From: Bugula neritina
Taxonomy: Eukaryota; Bryozoa; Gymnolaemata; Cheilostomatida; Bugulidae
Length of the DNA stretch: 64,000 bases
NCBI GenBank assembly: GCA_964035545.1
Contig: OZ037769.1
Coordinates: 16,327,133-16,391,132, forward strand
Direction of reading: 5' to 3'
In this document: positions 61,485 through 64,000 of the stretch, one piece after another
How the letters are laid out: each line of letters starts with the position of its first letter
Numbering within the stretch: the stretch's first letter is position 1
Made by a program: the position numbers and the translations under genes
Notes under the pieces: model-generated
What the model was told of the DNA's origin: nothing
Databases searched by the model: none
Seen by the model: only the letters and a program-made list of their open reading frames with translations

Positions 61485-63387
61485 ATGGCTGAAGCTACAG
61501 CTGAGCAGATAGAATGTGGATTCTGTGTAACCAGACTAGAAGATCTAGAAGATTCCAGATCTCTGCCTTGTTCTCATGTACACTGTTTAAGATGTCTGCT
61601 GGGGAACTTTGAGGTCAATAAGATAGTGAGATGTCCCTTCTGCAGGTATCACCTTCCTTCGAGATATTCTCAGTTTCAGTTTTGTTTACTCATCATTGTG
61701 AGTTCTACTATATTATTGTGTGTTATATTCTCTACTGAGTGAGATGTATTGTATACTGTGATGAGTTAGTAACTACTTTACTGTATTGTATAGGGAAGTA
61801 TTTGATGTTGACATTTACTCTCTTCCTACCTCCAACACCAGAGAAGCTCCATCTCTGTACTGTGATAGTTGTACCAGGAAAGGAGTGAATAATCAGCCAG
61901 CTGTTATTTACTGTAAAACTTGTTCTACTAAACTGTGTGCTAAACACAGAGAGGTGAGTTGACAGTCTTAGTGTCTAGACATCAATGTGAATGTCAAGGC
62001 TACAAAATTTAACTAAATAGTTTTATATTATTCAATATGCTTCGGCTTGAGTTCTGACTTTAAAGTTGTGTTTTGTCCTTCATATGGCGCAGTTTCATGA
62101 TGAGGCCCTTGAAGGCCACCCTATGATCACCATGACTGACTACAGAGCGCAGGCTAGTAAACTAGAACCTAGACTATGTACTAAACACACGGAAGTCTCA
62201 TACAGTCTGGGGTGTAGAAGTTGCCTCGATCTGTTTTGTGCGGAATGTGTTGGTGCTTTGGATAAATGTGCAGATGGTAAGCATAGTGATTTAAAATTTG
62301 AAAGTATGCTTTTTGTTGTAAAAAAAGCACAATTTTGCTATATGAATAAAGGTGTCACTATAAGGTGCCTGAATAAAACTGTGTCAGTTTATACAAGTTG
62401 TATAATATTTTCTTTGATATATAAGCTCTGTTAGAGTGTTTGCCTAGTAAACCGAGGCCATGGGGACGAGCCCTGACAAAGGTATTGGCGATGTTAGGAT
62501 GAGCATCCAGTCATAATTACTCTTGTGCCCCATTTAAAGAAGTCTTTGGCCCGCTTTAACGAAAACCCTTTCTATCAGGGGTTTCTCACAGGGACAGTGA
62601 CTATAAACTCGCTCAAGTTTTTTCATTATTTAAGTATAATTATGCCATAAGTTATGCTGTTAGGTATTGTTATCAGTTACAAATATAATCAATAGATATT
62701 TGCTTTCATAGGTTCATCTCATAAACTGATGTCACTGAAAGAGTTGGTAACTGAACTCTCCAAAGAGGTGGATGGGATGAGATCAGAAATACTGGACAGA
62801 GAAGATAAACTCTCAGATTTACTGAAACACATGACTGGAGTATTGTGTGATTATGATAGTGAGACTGGAGAGATGATAGAGACACTCTACAGAACACGTG
62901 ATGAACAGGTCATATTATATACTCTGTACTGTTATATGTTAGTTGAATATCACTGTAGTCACTAGTTTGTAAGTCAAGATATAAATAAACTAGTAGAATC
63001 TATTTATAGATTGAGAGTATTCAACAGAAGTATAAGAAGTTGGAAGAAGAGTTGATAGAATTGAGAAGAAATACTAAATTAGAGTTGGAGAGATTCACTG
63101 AACAGGATGTTGGAGTGAAGTTGTCTGATCTGAATAGACATAGACTTCAGATTGAGGCCGGACATAAACACAATCACCAGGTCTGTGGTTTACTAGTTCC
63201 ATGATATTAGTATTTAGTTCTGTTTGATTTTGATGAAGGGATATTTTTATTCAGTTTCAAGAAAGTATATATCTTCAGGTGGACATTATAAACAGACATG
63301 GGGAGACAATCAACCAGATTAAAGAGTTGTTATCAGGGAACCTTCCAACTCTGAAACTATCCGATATGGCTACTCTAGAGGTCAAAG
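61485..63387 (+). CDS. RING/B-box/coiled-coil protein, gene B (first six exons; continues past the window)
   Basis: Exons 61485-61645, 61794-61953, 62093-62276, 62712-62908, 63010-63180, 63279-63387. Each has exactly the length of its gene A counterpart (161, 160, 184, 197, 171, 109 nt), with GT-AG sites and no stops. The RING finger, both B-box modules and the coiled coil keep all metal ligands. Substitutions cluster in the second B-box exon, around 62190-62270. The 3' exon with the propeller should lie about 400 bp beyond the window, since the intron end matches gene A at 42255-42280. A tandem paralog of gene A, with a gypsy element at the same upstream position. Confidence 0.9.
62425..62622 (+). 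mobile_element. tRNA-derived SINE copy 4, in gene B intron 3
   Basis: Head with GTTAGAGTGTTTGCC, B-box-like GGGGACGAGCCC, body GCGATGTTAGGATGAGCATC, tail TATCAGGGGTTTCTCACAG and TATAAACTCGC. Absent from gene A intron 3, so it inserted after the duplication or was lost from gene A. Confidence 0.8.
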
Positions 63388-64000
63388 GTTAGACTTAATT
63401 ATTTTGCGAAATGGAAATTGTTAAAATCAGTCCACATTTGGATTGGTTCATCAAAAAGGCAATTTTTTTATTTGTTTTGAATGTTGAATTTATACCACTG
63501 TAAACCATCCATTATCAAATACATAGTGATGCTTGCAGATTATATAAAATATCACAGAATATGATTGTGTGAGATGTACTGGCACATGTTAGCACCTGTT
63601 CCTTACAAATCTGTGTTCTGTAAACTATAGCAATATGTTCTACAACTGTGAATCTGTGTCTAATATAAGTGGTGCGGAAGAACTTGGAGTAGTAAATAAT
63701 ATTAGACTAATTTTATACCCCAGCAGCACCTCTCTGGTAGCTCTCTGTTGCTCTGTCAGAATTGTTCGAATTGTGAAAATTTGATTTTTGTTTTGAGAGA
63801 GTGAAATACCGCAATAAGAAATTTGTTCAGTAAACAGGTTTGCTAGTCATATCATGATTTCTATAACTTTGCTAAAATTTTTTGCTATTAGGTGGTAAGT
63901 TTTAGTTTTGCTTTTAGAATTTGGAGTTGTATTACCAACTATTATTATGGACCTGTGAAAAGAAGTTGTATTTTCATGTAAAAATGTAGTTTTCAGAGTC
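63388..64000. other. Gene B intron 6 (partial), no feature
   Basis: Homologous to the right part of gene A intron 6 (about 41760-42280). AT-rich, no additional element seen before the window ends. Confidence 0.7.

Overview
This is eukaryotic, animal-type nuclear DNA. It is AT-rich and intron-rich, and holds host genes with clean GT-AG introns, Ty3/gypsy LTR retrotransposons, a non-autonomous hAT transposon, a tRNA-derived SINE family and many AT-rich minisatellites. A Kv channel with a zinc-coordinating T1 domain and a RING/B-box/coiled-coil/propeller gene family indicate a metazoan. An early-branching invertebrate (sponge- or cnidarian-like) is my guess, but the sequence does not settle the phylum.

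Left third (1-16.6 kb). The 3' end of a TRMT13-type tRNA methyltransferase (+) meets, tail to tail, a complete eight-exon adenosylhomocysteinase gene (-; 428 codons). Next comes a complete ten-exon voltage-gated K+ channel gene (-; 536 codons) that carries the non-Shaker T1 zinc motif. Its exon phases all close, so both gene models are firm.

Middle (16.6-32 kb). This accessory stretch has SINE copies, a pair of ~730-bp inverted repeat arms, and a 5'-truncated inverted copy (unit C) of the RING/propeller gene. A 1.76-kb hAT element lies directly at the truncation point. There are several minisatellites, including a 3-kb array of a 20-bp unit that probably lies in an intron of an unidentified + strand gene.

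Right half (32-64 kb). A large tandem duplication holds two + strand RING-B-box-coiled coil-propeller genes. Unit A is complete (610 codons, eight exons). Unit B is intact for six exons and then leaves the window. Three related gypsy elements interrupt the duplication. Gypsy-A (33216-38684) encodes protease, RT, RNase H and integrase. Gypsy-B (44888-50178, minus) and Gypsy-C (57161-61393) lack RT, RNase H and the integrase core, but share a spliced accessory gene for a zinc-finger/coiled-coil protein. All three use a primer site matching tRNA-Leu(UAG), carry a small hairpin just before the polypurine tract, and sit at the same target word, AGTAT. Gypsy-A and Gypsy-C, whose LTRs differ, occupy exactly the same nucleotide in the two paralogous loci upstream of genes A and B. 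Paralogous empty sites exist for Gypsy-B and for one hAT copy, so the insertions can be placed after the duplications.
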